Shown: positions 7,866 to 14,602 of the stretch, piece after piece | How the letters are laid out: each line of letters opens with the position of its first letter | Numbering within the stretch: the first letter of the stretch is position 1 | Source: Gammaproteobacteria bacterium | Lineage (GTDB): Bacteria; Pseudomonadota; Gammaproteobacteria; J113 | NCBI GenBank assembly: GCA_003694425.1 | Contig: RFJX01000040.1 | Coordinates: 1-17,907 of the forward strand | Direction of reading: 5' to 3' | Length of the DNA: 17,907 bases | Translations under genes and position numbers: made by a program | The notes under the pieces: generated by a model | Told to the model about the DNA's origin: nothing | The model's input: only the letters and a program-made list of their open reading frames with translations | The model's database searches: none

Positions 7866-9274
7866 TGGGCCGCCTGTTCTGGAAGATCTTCCTCTGGTTC
7901 TGGCTGGCCACCCTTCTCATGGGCGCCGCCGTGGCCTGGGGCGTGGCCCAGTACTATCGCCACAGCGACGACGTCCGCCTGAGCGCGGTGCGCCGGGAGC
8001 TGCTCCAGGCCCGGCTGGAGATGGTGGCCGAGGTCCTGGAACGCGGCGGCGCCCGCCACGCCCGCCGGGTCCTCGAGCGCATGCCCCAGCGAAGGCTGCA
8101 CCTGTTCGTGGTCGACGAGCAGGGGCGGGAACTGCTGGGACGGCCGCTCCCGCCCGGCCTGCGGGAGGTGCTCCGGGAACACGTCGAAGAGGAGCCGGAG
8201 TCCTCCGGCGGGGAGGAGGACCACGAACACTGGCCCGCGCGGGCGGTCACCGGGGCCGACGGCGTGCGCTACCGGCTGGTGGCGGCGTTCCCGCCGCCAC
8301 CCCCGATGCACGCGCTGCTGCAGCGGGGAGATGCCTCCCTGACCGCCCTGCGACTCGGGATCGCCGCCGGGGTCAGCGCCCTGCTCTGCTTCTGGCTGGC
8401 GTGGTACCTGAGCCGGCCGGTGCGCAGCCTGCGCCAGGCGGCAAGGGAGCTGGCCGCCGGGCACCTCGACAGCCGGGTCGGGGACCTGGGCGGGCGGCGT
8501 GACGAGATCGCCGATCTGGCGACGGACTTCGACCACATGGCCCAACGGCTGCAGGCCCAGGTCGAGAACCAGCGCCGGTTGCTGCGCGACCTCTCCCACG
8601 AGCTGCGCTCACCGCTGGCCCGGCTCCAGGTGGCGCTCGGTCTGGCCCGCCGCCAGGGCCCGGAAGAACTTGGGCCGCAGCTCGATCGCATCGAGCGCGA
8701 CCTCGGGCGGATGGAGCAGCTGATCGGCCAGATGCTGGCGCTCTCCCGGACCGAGGCGCAGGCCGCCGGGGAGCCCGCCGCGGCGCTGGATCTGATGGGG
8801 CTGCTGCAGGAGGTGATCCGGGACGTCGCGATCGAGGCGGCGGAGAAGGGGTGCGTGGTCGATCTGGCCGCCCCCCCCTCATGGCCCATGCGGGGCCACC
8901 CGGAGCTGCTGCGCCGGGCACTGGAGAACCTGTTGCGCAACGCCGTCCGCCACACGGCGCCGGGCAGCCGGATAGAGGTTCGGGCCGAGCCCCGGGGCGG
9001 GGCCATCCATCTGGAGTTTCGGGATGCCGGTCCCGGGGTCCCGGAGGAACAGCTGGAGCGCATCTTCGAGCCCTTCGTGCGGCTCGACGAGGCGCGCGAG
9101 CACGCAGGCGGTCACGGCCTGGGCCTGGCCATCGCGCGGGCCGCGGTCCAGGCCCACGGCGGGACCCTGCGCGCACGCAACCGCGAAGGCGGTGGGCTCT
9201 GCGTGGAGCTCGAGCTGCCCGCGGCCGGCTCCGCTCAGCCGGCGAGGGCGGCGTCGCCGCAGAAGGGATTGTGA
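7865..9274 (+). CDS. cpxA: CpxA-like sensor histidine kinase
   Basis: The 469-residue inner-membrane kinase has TM1 at about 8-30 and a periplasmic sensor domain at 31-158. TM2 spans about 159-182, and HAMP is at 183-235. The HisKA helix has H245 in 'RDLSHELRSPLARLQ'. The HATPase domain shows the N box (ENLLRNAVRH, 354-363), the G1 box DAGPGVP (387-393), an F box near FEPFVRLD, and GGHGLGLAIA (415-424). The 'MGRLFWKIFLWFWL' start and the domain order resemble CpxA. The sensor domain carries an acidic His segment at about 106-122 (HVEEEPESSGGEEDHEH), then a proline run at 143-147. Such a segment could sense a cation, which is inference. The last 40 bp overlap the convergent MBL gene. Confidence 0.88.
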   Translation: MGRLFWKIFLWFWLATLLMGAAVAWGVAQYYRHSDDVRLSAVRRELLQARLEMVAEVLERGGARHARRVLERMPQRRLHLFVVDEQGRELLGRPLPPGLREVLREHVEEEPESSGGEEDHEHWPARAVTGADGVRYRLVAAFPPPPPMHALLQRGDASLTALRLGIAAGVSALLCFWLAWYLSRPVRSLRQAARELAAGHLDSRVGDLGGRRDEIADLATDFDHMAQRLQAQVENQRRLLRDLSHELRSPLARLQVALGLARRQGPEELGPQLDRIERDLGRMEQLIGQMLALSRTEAQAAGEPAAALDLMGLLQEVIRDVAIEAAEKGCVVDLAAPPSWPMRGHPELLRRALENLLRNAVRHTAPGSRIEVRAEPRGGAIHLEFRDAGPGVPEEQLERIFEPFVRLDEAREHAGGHGLGLAIARAAVQAHGGTLRARNREGGGLCVELELPAAGSAQPARAASPQKGL

Positions 9275-9882
9275 CGGCGCTCCTGGCCGAAGGTGGACAT
9301 CGGCCCGTGGCCGGGGATGAAGCGCACATCGTCGCCCAGGGGAAAGAGCACCTCCCGGATCGAGCGGATCAGGGCCTGGAAGTCGCCGCGGGGGAAGTCG
9401 GTACGGCCGATGGAGCCCTGGAAGAGCACGTCCCCCACCTGCGCCAGCTTCCCTTCCGGATAGTGGAAGACCACATGGCCCGGGGTGTGGCCGGGGCAGT
9501 GCAGCACCTGCAGCTCGATGGTCCCGAAGCGGACCTGGTCGCCGTGCCCGAGCCAGACATCCGGCTCGAAGGGGCCGCCGGTGGAGAGTCCGAACATCTG
9601 CGCCTGCTGCTGCAGGGCCTGGATCCAGAAGCGGTCCTCCGGGTGGGGCCCGTAGACCGGCACCCCGGTGCGGGCCGCCATCGCCGCCACCCCGCCGCAG
9701 TGATCGACGTGGCCGTGGGTCACGAGGATCGCCTCCAGCTCCGCCCCTTCGGCCGCCAGTTCCGTGAGGATGCGGTCAACCTCGCCACCCGGATCGATCA
9801 CCGCCGCCCTGCCGCTGGCCTCGTCGATGAACAGGGTACAGTTCTGCATCAGGGGGGTGACAGGGAGGATCTTGTAGCGCAT
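9235..9882 (-). CDS. MBL-fold hydrolase, type II glyoxalase II/YcbL-like
   Basis: The 215-residue product is a metallo-beta-lactamase-fold hydrolase with all expected metal ligands: THGHVDH (H56, H58, D60, H61), GHTPGH with H132, D151 in 'QVGDVLFQGSIGRTD', and H192 in 'IPGHGP'. The 'LFQGSIGRTDFP' block and length match the YcbL/GloB2 branch, which hydrolyses S-lactoylglutathione or related thioesters in the cytoplasm. The start MRYKILPVTPLMQNC is the conserved N-terminus, so I reject the longer open frame to 9975. An extended -10 promoter lies 37-45 bp upstream. The 3' end overlaps the CpxA-like gene. Confidence 0.94.
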   Translation of the reverse strand: MRYKILPVTPLMQNCTLFIDEASGRAAVIDPGGEVDRILTELAAEGAELEAILVTHGHVDHCGGVAAMAARTGVPVYGPHPEDRFWIQALQQQAQMFGLSTGGPFEPDVWLGHGDQVRFGTIELQVLHCPGHTPGHVVFHYPEGKLAQVGDVLFQGSIGRTDFPRGDFQALIRSIREVLFPLGDDVRFIPGHGPMSTFGQERRHNPFCGDAALAG

Positions 9883-9918
9883 CGTCTTTCGCTGCCGGCG
9901 TGGAGAACGGGATGGGCG

Positions 9919-9927
9919 ATCATAACA
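9919..9927 (-). promoter_or_regulatory. Extended -10 promoter of the MBL hydrolase gene
   Basis: On the minus strand TGTTATGAT is an extended -10 element (TG-N-TATGAT). The -35 region about 17 bp upstream (GCCGGA) is poor, as is common for extended -10 promoters. The predicted leader is about 30 nt. The rest of the 131-bp gap 9883-10013 shows only the ribosome site for the next plus-strand gene. Confidence 0.5.
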
Positions 9928-10013
9928 GGCGATCGCGGATCTCCGGCAGGTCGGGGAACCCCTGCCGCCCTCCATGACCCAAGGTAGTCAGGACCACCAC
10001 GAGGAGAAGGCCC

Positions 10014-10778
10014 ATGAAGGAGCTGTCCGACCATCGCGCGCACACCACCCGCCGTCCCCCCGATGCCCGGGCCCTGCCCTGCCTGCTGGTGCTGGGCATG
10101 CTCTGCCTCAACCCTTCTGCCCCCGCGCGGGCCGGGGAGGAGGGCCCCATGGACCGGCTGCAGCTCACCGCCAGCGCCAGCCGGGAGGTGATCGCCGATC
10201 GGCTGCGGGTACGGCTCCATGCCCAGGCCGAGGGGCGTGATCCGGGCAGGCTCGCCGACCAGGTGAACCGGCGCATCCGCAAGGCGGTGGAGAAGGCGCA
10301 GCGGGTGCCCGGGGTACAGGTGGAGACGGAGGGCTACGCCACCTCGCCGATCTACCGTGACCAGCGCCTTGCGGGGTGGCGCGTGCGCCAGTCGATCCGC
10401 CTGCGCGGCCCGGACCTCGGCACCCTGAGCCGGCTGCTCGGCGACCTCCAGAAGGAGCTGGTCCTGGACCAGATGGCCTGGGAGGTCTCCCCCCCGCGCC
10501 GGGACGAGGTGCTGGCCGGACTGCGGCGGGAGGCGGTGGCCCGGTTCCGGGACAAGGCCCGGGCGCTGGCATCGGCCTTTGGCTACCGGGGCTACCGGCT
10601 GGTCCAGGCGAGCGTGAACGACGGTGGCACGTCGCCGGGGCCGGTACCCTACCGGATGATGGCGATGAAGGCCGAGTCGGTGCAGCCACCGGCCCTGGCC
10701 CCCGCCGGCCAGACCATTTCGGTTACCATCAGCGGTACCGTCGAGCTGAACGATACACCGGGAGCCAACCCGCAATGA
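10014..10778 (+). CDS. Exported SIMPL-domain (DUF541) protein
   Basis: The 254-residue product has a late signal peptide (hydrophobic 19-33, cleavage after APARA near residue 40) and a SIMPL/DUF541 domain at about 47-247. Typical features are 'QLTASASREVIADRLRVRLHA' near the N-terminus, a repeated strand-helix pattern, 'ALASAFGYRGYRLVQASVN' and the closing 'TISVTISGTVEL' strand. The family is periplasmic or envelope-associated (E. coli YggE type) and is linked to oxidative-stress tolerance, without a defined reaction. A GGAGAAGG ribosome site precedes the ATG. Its TGA overlaps the ATG of the next gene (ATGA), so the two are translationally coupled. Confidence 0.93.
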   Translation: MKELSDHRAHTTRRPPDARALPCLLVLGMLCLNPSAPARAGEEGPMDRLQLTASASREVIADRLRVRLHAQAEGRDPGRLADQVNRRIRKAVEKAQRVPGVQVETEGYATSPIYRDQRLAGWRVRQSIRLRGPDLGTLSRLLGDLQKELVLDQMAWEVSPPRRDEVLAGLRREAVARFRDKARALASAFGYRGYRLVQASVNDGGTSPGPVPYRMMAMKAESVQPPALAPAGQTISVTISGTVELNDTPGANPQ

Positions 10779-11338
10779 GACGCACCCTGACCGTCTTCCT
10801 CCTGATGCTGCCCCTGCTGGCCCGTGCCGGTGGCGAGGCCCCGCTGCAGGAGCAGGCCCGGGAAGTGGTGCGGGAGTTCGCCGGCACCCTCAGGGAGACC
10901 CTGACCCGGCACCTTTCAGCCGGTGGCCCGGTGGAGGCGATCGAGGCCTGCCGGCTCAAGGCCCCCGCGATCGCCGCCGGGATCGGTGAGAAGCGGGGCT
11001 GGGAGGTCGGACGCACCAGCCTGCGCACCCGCAACCCGGCCAACGATCCGGACCCCTGGGAACGCCGGGTTCTCGAGCAGTTCGAGGCGCGCAAGGCGGC
11101 CGGCGAGGACCCGGCAAGGCTCGAATATCACGAAGTGATCGAGCGCCAGGGCCGGCGGCTCTTCCGCTACATGAAGGCCATCCCCACGGCTCCGCTCTGC
11201 CTCACCTGTCACGGCGGCAGTCTGGCCCCTGAACTCGCCACCCGGCTGGATGAGCTATACCCGCAGGACCGGGCCCGTGGCTTCTCGGTGGGCGATCTGC
11301 GCGGTGCCTTCACCCTGCAGCGGGAGCTGGAGGACTGA
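10775..11338 (+). CDS. DUF3365 periplasmic monohaem cytochrome-like protein
   Basis: The 187-residue product has a signal peptide (1-18, ending ARAGG). A DUF3365 (Tll0287-like) sensor-type domain follows with one CxxCH haem c attachment motif at 142-146 (CLTCHG). The order 'EACRLKAPAIAAGI', 'GRTSLRTRNPANDPDPWE' and 'YMKAIPTAPLCLTCHG' is typical. Related domains occur as stand-alone periplasmic cytochromes and as sensor modules, usually with unknown partners. It would be matured by the cytochrome c system in the periplasm. It overlaps the SIMPL gene by 4 bp, and the Fae-like gene starts 58 bp later. Confidence 0.93.
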   Translation: MRRTLTVFLLMLPLLARAGGEAPLQEQAREVVREFAGTLRETLTRHLSAGGPVEAIEACRLKAPAIAAGIGEKRGWEVGRTSLRTRNPANDPDPWERRVLEQFEARKAAGEDPARLEYHEVIERQGRRLFRYMKAIPTAPLCLTCHGGSLAPELATRLDELYPQDRARGFSVGDLRGAFTLQRELED

Positions 11339-11396
11339 TCCGGCCACGTCGTTCGGGTATCATCCGCGCTTCTTCAACCCCGTGGAGGAAACATCG

Positions 11397-11948
11397 ATGC
11401 GCGATGTCCCGACATTCAGGACGGGAGAGGCAACCGTCTTCGCCAGCCACGACCAGGGGACCGACGCCATGCCGGAGGTGGTGCTCGGCGCGGTCAACGG
11501 GCCGGTGGGCACCGCCTTCGCCACCCTGATGGGCCAGACCGAGGGGCATACCCGCCTGTTCGCCATCCGCGCCTGCAACCAGCAGGTGAAACCGGCCACC
11601 CTGATGGTGCCCAAGGTGACCATGGAGCACAGCGCCTACATCAATCTCTTCTTCGGCGTGGTGCAATCGGCCATCGCCGATGCGGTACTCGATTGCGTGA
11701 TCGAGGGCGTGATCCCCAGGGCCTGGGCCAGCGAGATCTGCATCATCGTCAATGTCTGGCTCGATCCGGAGTGCGCCGCCCAGGAATCACCCGACAAGAA
11801 GGACCTGTACCGGACCAATTACGAGGCCACGAAACTCGCCATCCGGAGGGCCCTGAACGACGAGCCCTCGATCGAGGAGCTGATCGCCAACCGCCACCAG
11901 GTCCACCACGAGATGTACGACCCGGTAACCGGCGAGTCGAAGTGGTGA
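11397..11948 (+). CDS. Formaldehyde-activating enzyme (Fae) homologue
   Basis: The 183-residue product has recognisable Fae blocks: 'NGPVGTAFATLM', 'GHTRLFAIRACNQQVKPATLMVPKVT', 'ADAVLDCVIEGVIP', and 'YRTNYEATKLAIRRALN', the last being near-diagnostic. Fae condenses formaldehyde with tetrahydromethanopterin in methylotrophs. Here the N-terminal segment expected to hold the family's active-site histidine (typically within 'NEVAHID') reads TDAMPEVVLG, so Pro or Met occupies that place. It therefore more likely belongs to a Fae-like branch of unknown activity. No tetrahydromethanopterin genes are visible nearby. The ATG at 11397 has a GGAGGAA site 8 bp upstream; the open frame to 11250 belongs to the upstream gene. 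Confidence 0.9.
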   Translation: MRDVPTFRTGEATVFASHDQGTDAMPEVVLGAVNGPVGTAFATLMGQTEGHTRLFAIRACNQQVKPATLMVPKVTMEHSAYINLFFGVVQSAIADAVLDCVIEGVIPRAWASEICIIVNVWLDPECAAQESPDKKDLYRTNYEATKLAIRRALNDEPSIEELIANRHQVHHEMYDPVTGESKW

Positions 11949-11991
11949 ACCTCCCAAGGGCAGAGGCCGGCAGCAGAGGGATCCGGGGGGC

Positions 11992-12021
11992 TTGGACTAT
12001 CCATCCCTTTGATTGTAGAAT
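11992..12021 (+). promoter_or_regulatory. Promoter of rpmB-rpmG
   Basis: TTGGAC at 11992-11997 and TAGAAT at 12016-12021 are separated by 18 bp. This gives a transcript start near 12028 and a leader of about 35 nt for rpmB. The -10 is a 5/6 match; the -35 is weaker. Confidence 0.5.
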
Positions 12022-12062
12022 TGCCGTCCTTTTGGAACGTCGAACATCAGAGGCCTAGAACC

Positions 12063-12299
12063 ATGTCGCGAGTCTGCCAGGTTACCGGGAAGCGGCCCAC
12101 CAGCGGCAACAACGTATCCCACGCGCACAACAAGACGCGCCGCCGTTTTCTCCCCAACCTGCACTACCACCGCTTCTGGGTGGAGAGCGAGGGGCGCTGG
12201 GTCCGACTGCGTGTCAGCAACAAGGGCATGCGCATCATCGACAAGAAGGGCATCGACGCCGTGCTGGCGGAGATCCGTGCCCGCGGAGAGAAGGTGTAA
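12063..12299 (+). CDS. rpmB: 50S ribosomal protein L28
   Basis: The 78-residue basic protein matches bacterial L28 almost end to end, for example [11 protein letters not shown] at the N-terminus, '[18 protein letters not shown]' in the middle and the C-terminal '[16 protein letters not shown]'. It lacks the CxxC pairs of zinc-binding L28 forms and has only the Cys at position 5. It is a late assembly component of the large subunit. The gene lies 3 bp before rpmG, the usual rpmBG order. Confidence 0.99.
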   Translation: MSRVCQVTGKRPTSGNNVSHAHNKTRRRFLPNLHYHRFWVESEGRWVRLRVSNKGMRIIDKKGIDAVLAEIRARGEKV

Positions 12300-12302
12300 G
12301 CC

Positions 12303-12458
12303 ATGCAGGAGAAGATCAAGCTGGTGTCATCGGCCGGAACCGGCTTCTACTACACCACCACCAAGAACAAGCGCAACACCCCGGACAAGCTCGAACTGAA
12401 GAAGTACGACCCGGTGGTACGCAAGCACGTCCCCTTCCGGGAGGCGAAGATCAAGTAA
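12303..12458 (+). CDS. rpmG: 50S ribosomal protein L33 (zinc-free form)
   Basis: The 51-residue basic protein is L33, with '[20 protein letters not shown]', '[15 protein letters not shown]' and C-terminal 'FREAKIK'. It contains no cysteine, so it is the zinc-independent form. A GGAGAGAAGG ribosome site lies in the 3' end of rpmB, 3 bp before this gene. A strong terminator follows 22 bp after the stop codon. Confidence 0.99.
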   Translation: MQEKIKLVSSAGTGFYYTTTKNKRNTPDKLELKKYDPVVRKHVPFREAKIK

Positions 12459-12480
12459 GGGGCTCACAAAGTCACCTTGC

Positions 12481-12514
12481 AGAAAGGCCCGCTTACCCGC
12501 GGGCCTTTCTCTTT
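12481..12514 (+). terminator. Rho-independent terminator of rpmB-rpmG
   Basis: A perfect 12-bp stem (12481-12492 with 12499-12510) encloses the loop TTACCC and is followed by a pyrimidine run CTCTTT. The right arm ends in CCTTTCT, so U-rich RNA spans the stem base. Confidence 0.93.
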
Positions 12515-12569
12515 GTGCCGGGCGCGGCGCCGACCGCGGGACCCGGACGGCACCCCCACCACCTGAAGC

Positions 12570-12593
12570 AAAAGACCCGCACGGGGCGGGCCT
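12570..12593 (-). terminator. Terminator of the RRM-protein gene
   Basis: Read on the minus strand, an 8-bp stem AGGCCCGC/GCGGGTCT (one G-T pair) with the loop CCCGT is followed by TTTT. It lies 51 bp past the stop codon of the RRM gene and faces the rpmG terminator. Confidence 0.8.
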
Positions 12594-12643
12594 TCTGATG
12601 CTCCGACGACCGGATCGGTCGTTCGCGGATCGCTGCGCAGGGT

Positions 12644-12916
12644 TCAGAACCTTGAGCGGCGACGCCCCCTGTCACTCTTGGGCTGGGCCTGGTTGACCTT
12701 GACCGCACGCCCCTTCATCTGGCTGCCGTTCAGGGCCTTGATGGCCTGATCGGCCTCCGAATTGTTGGGCATGTCGACGAAACCGAAGCCCTTGGACTGG
12801 CCGGAGAAACGGTCGGTGATGAGCGAGACCTCGGCCACTTCGCCGTAGCCGGTGAAGGTTTCGCGGAGGTCGTCGTCGGTGACGCTGTAGGGAAGATTCC
12901 CGACGTAGATTTTCAT
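12644..12916 (-). CDS. RNA-recognition-motif (RRM) RNA-binding protein
   Basis: The 90-residue product is a single RRM domain. RNP2 is IYVGNL at 3-8 and RNP1 is KGFGFVDM at 42-49, with the usual 'DDDLRETFTGYGEV' helix between them. A short basic tail, RGRRRSRF, follows. Bacterial single-RRM proteins of this type resemble cyanobacterial cold-inducible Rbp proteins and bind RNA in the cytoplasm. The start is ATG at 12916; the upstream frame to 13177 overlaps the leader and is not used. A GC-rich hairpin lies about 20 nt before the start, and no strong Shine-Dalgarno sequence is seen. The gene follows a CspA-type gene on the same strand. Confidence 0.95.
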   Translation of the reverse strand: MKIYVGNLPYSVTDDDLRETFTGYGEVAEVSLITDRFSGQSKGFGFVDMPNNSEADQAIKALNGSQMKGRAVKVNQAQPKSDRGRRRSRF

Positions 12917-12935
12917 GGATTGATACCTGATGCTT

Positions 12936-12951
12936 GCCGCCGGGCGGCGGC
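12936..12951 (-). other. Hairpin in the leader of the RRM gene
   Basis: GCCGCC-N4-GGCGGC forms a 6-bp GC stem in the untranslated leader, ending 19 nt before the RRM start. It could act as a temperature- or helicase-sensitive control element (inference). Confidence 0.5.
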
Positions 12952-12994
12952 TGATATGGATGCCGGGAGGGAATGCCCTTGCACCGGTGGGTAA

Positions 12995-13019
12995 CCGGCC
13001 CGCCCCGGAGGCGGGCCGG
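12995..13019 (-). terminator. Strong hairpin after the first csp gene
   Basis: A perfect 10-bp GC stem CCGGCCCGCC/GGCGGGCCGG with a 5-nt loop lies 21 bp beyond the csp stop codon on the minus strand. It is followed only by TTAC, so it may be a weak terminator or mRNA stabiliser that allows read-through into the RRM gene. Confidence 0.6.
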
Positions 13020-13040
13020 CTTCCGCTCGTACCGACGGTC

Positions 13041-13250
13041 TTACAGCGGCGTGACGTTGGAGGCCTGCAGCCCCTTTTCGCCTTCGGACACCACCATGGA
13101 GACCCTCTGGCCTTCCAGCAGGGTCTTGCGCCCCGAGCCGTTGATCGCGCTGTGATGCACGAACACGTCGCGGCCACTTTCCTGCTCGATGAATCCGTAA
13201 CCCTTCTCGTCGTTGAACCACTTCACGGTTCCAGTAACTTCATTGGACAT
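13041..13250 (-). CDS. CspA-family cold-shock protein
   Basis: The 69-residue protein is a single cold-shock OB-fold domain. It has [16 protein letters not shown] with RNP1 KGYGFI (16-21), RNP2 VFVHH (29-33) and the final [10 protein letters not shown]. It binds single-stranded RNA or DNA and melts RNA structure, typically after cold shock or in growth control. The start is ATG at 13250. A 307-bp gene-free stretch precedes it and could supply a structured leader. A similar gene lies at 16643-16852. The subtype (CspA, C or E) cannot be told apart by eye. Confidence 0.98.
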   Translation of the reverse strand: MSNEVTGTVKWFNDEKGYGFIEQESGRDVFVHHSAINGSGRKTLLEGQRVSMVVSEGEKGLQASNVTPL

Positions 13251-13300
13251 GATACTTGTGTACTCATATTGTCGCCCGCCGTGGCAGGCATTGATAACAA

Positions 13301-13315
13301 ACAGCAGACTGCTGT
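13301..13315. promoter_or_regulatory. Perfect 15-bp dyad upstream of csp
   Basis: ACAGCAG-A-CTGCTGT has 7-bp arms with a single central base, 51-65 bp upstream of the csp start. It may be an operator or a leader hairpin. The outward polarity (ACAG...CTGT) is opposite to a LexA box (CTGT...ACAG), so I do not call it a LexA site. Confidence 0.5.
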
Positions 13316-13475
13316 ACTGGGCCGACGGCGCGGGCACGGTGCGCCAGGAGCAGGGGTGTACAGGGGCCGGTTCAGGGGAGGGAGGGGGATTGCAGGACTG
13401 CTAGGCCGTGCTGCCTCGACACTACTCTGACCCGCGCTACTGGAGCGGGCCTTGTACTACCTGATATTTCCTTGC

Positions 13476-13532
13476 GTGCCGATTACCACGACCGTCTTGC
13501 CTGCGGCAAGCATATCACCATTGCAAGGAAAT
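13476..13532. repeat. Nested inverted repeat in the 13251-13557 gene-free stretch
   Basis: A perfect 10-bp inverted repeat ATTTCCTTGC (13476-13485) and GCAAGGAAAT (13523-13532) encloses 37 nt. Within them lies a second stem CTTGCC-TGC-GGCAAG (13496-13510). The CTTGC/GCAAG cores of the outer and inner stems are interchangeable, so alternative foldings are possible. Neither strand has a following U-tract. The remaining 13251-13557 stretch holds the dyad at 13301-13315 and a loose CCCGC/GCGGG pair near 13431-13449, and no convincing gene or promoter. Confidence 0.75.
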
Positions 13533-13557
13533 GGAAAACGACGACACGCATCCCCGT

Positions 13558-14595
13558 TCAGCCCGCGGAAGGGAGGAGTGGCCATCGACCGTCCGGCGGG
13601 GCCTGCAATCGCCACCGTCCGGGCCCCTCCGGACAGGCGGCGAAGAGGAATGGGGGCGGCAGCCAGGGGAGGGTGTAGCGCTGATCGGTGAACCAGATGC
13701 ACCCGTCCCGCCGGTCGTTCCCGTACCAGGAGGGAAGCCTGGCAAAGCTGCGGAAGGGGGCCATGGCGGGACTTTCCCAGGCCGCACGCACCCGTGCGGC
13801 CCCGGCGTCGGGTCCGTAGCGGGGGATCCGTTGCCAGGATGCCCGTTCCGCCGGCACGTAGCTGTGCAGGGTCCTGCCGAGCGGCCAGTTCCGTGGGTAG
13901 AGGCGTTGCAGCAGCGGCTCCCGGCCCAGATTCACGTGGGCGATGCGGTATTCGCCGGGCAGTTGCAGCACCAGCTTCCAGTTCCAGGCCGAGAAGGGCT
14001 GTGGCAGCGCCAGTACCTCTGCCGGCAACCGCTGCATTCGGGCATGGGACCGGGCCAGTGCCTCGGCCTCCTGGCGGTTGTGGCCCTGGAAGGTGATCAG
14101 GGCCGCCAGCAGCAGCAACGCCAGCGCCCCCGGGGCCCGCGACCCCCGCTGGAGGGATACCGCCAGCCCCGCGCCGAGGATCAGGGTCAGCACGGGATCG
14201 ATGACGAAGGTGGTGCCGAGGGTAAAGGCATGCCGATCCAGCGGGGCGAGGATGCGGGTGCCATAGGGGGTGATGAGGTCCAGGAGTATGTGCAGGCTCA
14301 CTGCCGCGCAGGCCACAAGAAATCCGCGCCGCCAGGCGATCCCGCCAGGCCACTTTCCGGCCACCCAGCCCAGCAGGCCCGCCCACAGCGGCACCAGGAG
14401 GAACGAATGGGTGACCCCGCGGTGGTTGTTGAGGACCGTGAGCGGGTCCTGGAACAGGTGTCCGAGGTAGTCGATGTCCGGGAACAACCCGGCAACGGCC
14501 CCGGTCAGCAGGGCGGCCCGGTGTCCGCGTCGATCGCGCGGTCCCGCCAGGTGACCGCACAGGGTGCCGCCGAGCAGGTGGGTGACCGGGTCCAA
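13558..14595 (-). CDS. YdjM/DUF457-type membrane-bound metal-dependent hydrolase
   Basis: The 345-residue inner-membrane protein starts MDPVTHLLGG, the canonical YdjM (DUF457) N-terminus. Conserved putative metal ligands are H6, D40 and D42 (LFPDIDYLGH), H58/T62/H63 (NNHRGVTHS), and H102 with D106 (SLHILLDLITPYG). About five hydrophobic helices fill residues 25-170, and a soluble C-half follows. The family is annotated as membrane hydrolases, and LexA-regulated YdjM is an example; substrates are unknown. The start is a TTG at 14595, only 7 bp after the TetR stop codon, which indicates an operon with the regulator. Confidence 0.9.
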   Translation of the reverse strand: MDPVTHLLGGTLCGHLAGPRDRRGHRAALLTGAVAGLFPDIDYLGHLFQDPLTVLNNHRGVTHSFLLVPLWAGLLGWVAGKWPGGIAWRRGFLVACAAVSLHILLDLITPYGTRILAPLDRHAFTLGTTFVIDPVLTLILGAGLAVSLQRGSRAPGALALLLLAALITFQGHNRQEAEALARSHARMQRLPAEVLALPQPFSAWNWKLVLQLPGEYRIAHVNLGREPLLQRLYPRNWPLGRTLHSYVPAERASWQRIPRYGPDAGAARVRAAWESPAMAPFRSFARLPSWYGNDRRDGCIWFTDQRYTLPWLPPPFLFAACPEGPGRWRLQAPPDGRWPLLPSAG

Positions 14596-14602
14596 GGTCT
14601 GC

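Noticed and set aside
8373..9329. Minus-strand open frame (318 codons) opposite the sensor kinase
   Set aside because: The kinase has complete HAMP, HisKA and HATPase motifs; the opposing frame is proline/arginine-rich with no domain.
8851..9987. Plus-strand open frame of 378 codons spanning the kinase end and the MBL gene
   Set aside because: The MBL gene has all metal ligands on the minus strand, so the plus-strand frame is a shadow.
11250..11396. N-terminal extension of the Fae homologue
   Set aside because: It overlaps the DUF3365 coding sequence, while the ATG at 11397 has a GGAGGAA ribosome site and fits the family length.
13301..13315. LexA box
   Set aside because: The dyad is ACAG...CTGT, the opposite polarity to the CTGT-N8-ACAG LexA consensus, and no SOS gene is adjacent.
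13457..14560. Second minus-strand frame across the YdjM-type gene, 367 codons
   Set aside because: It is a shifted frame; the YdjM frame carries the conserved MDPVTH, LFPDID and HRGVTHS motifs.
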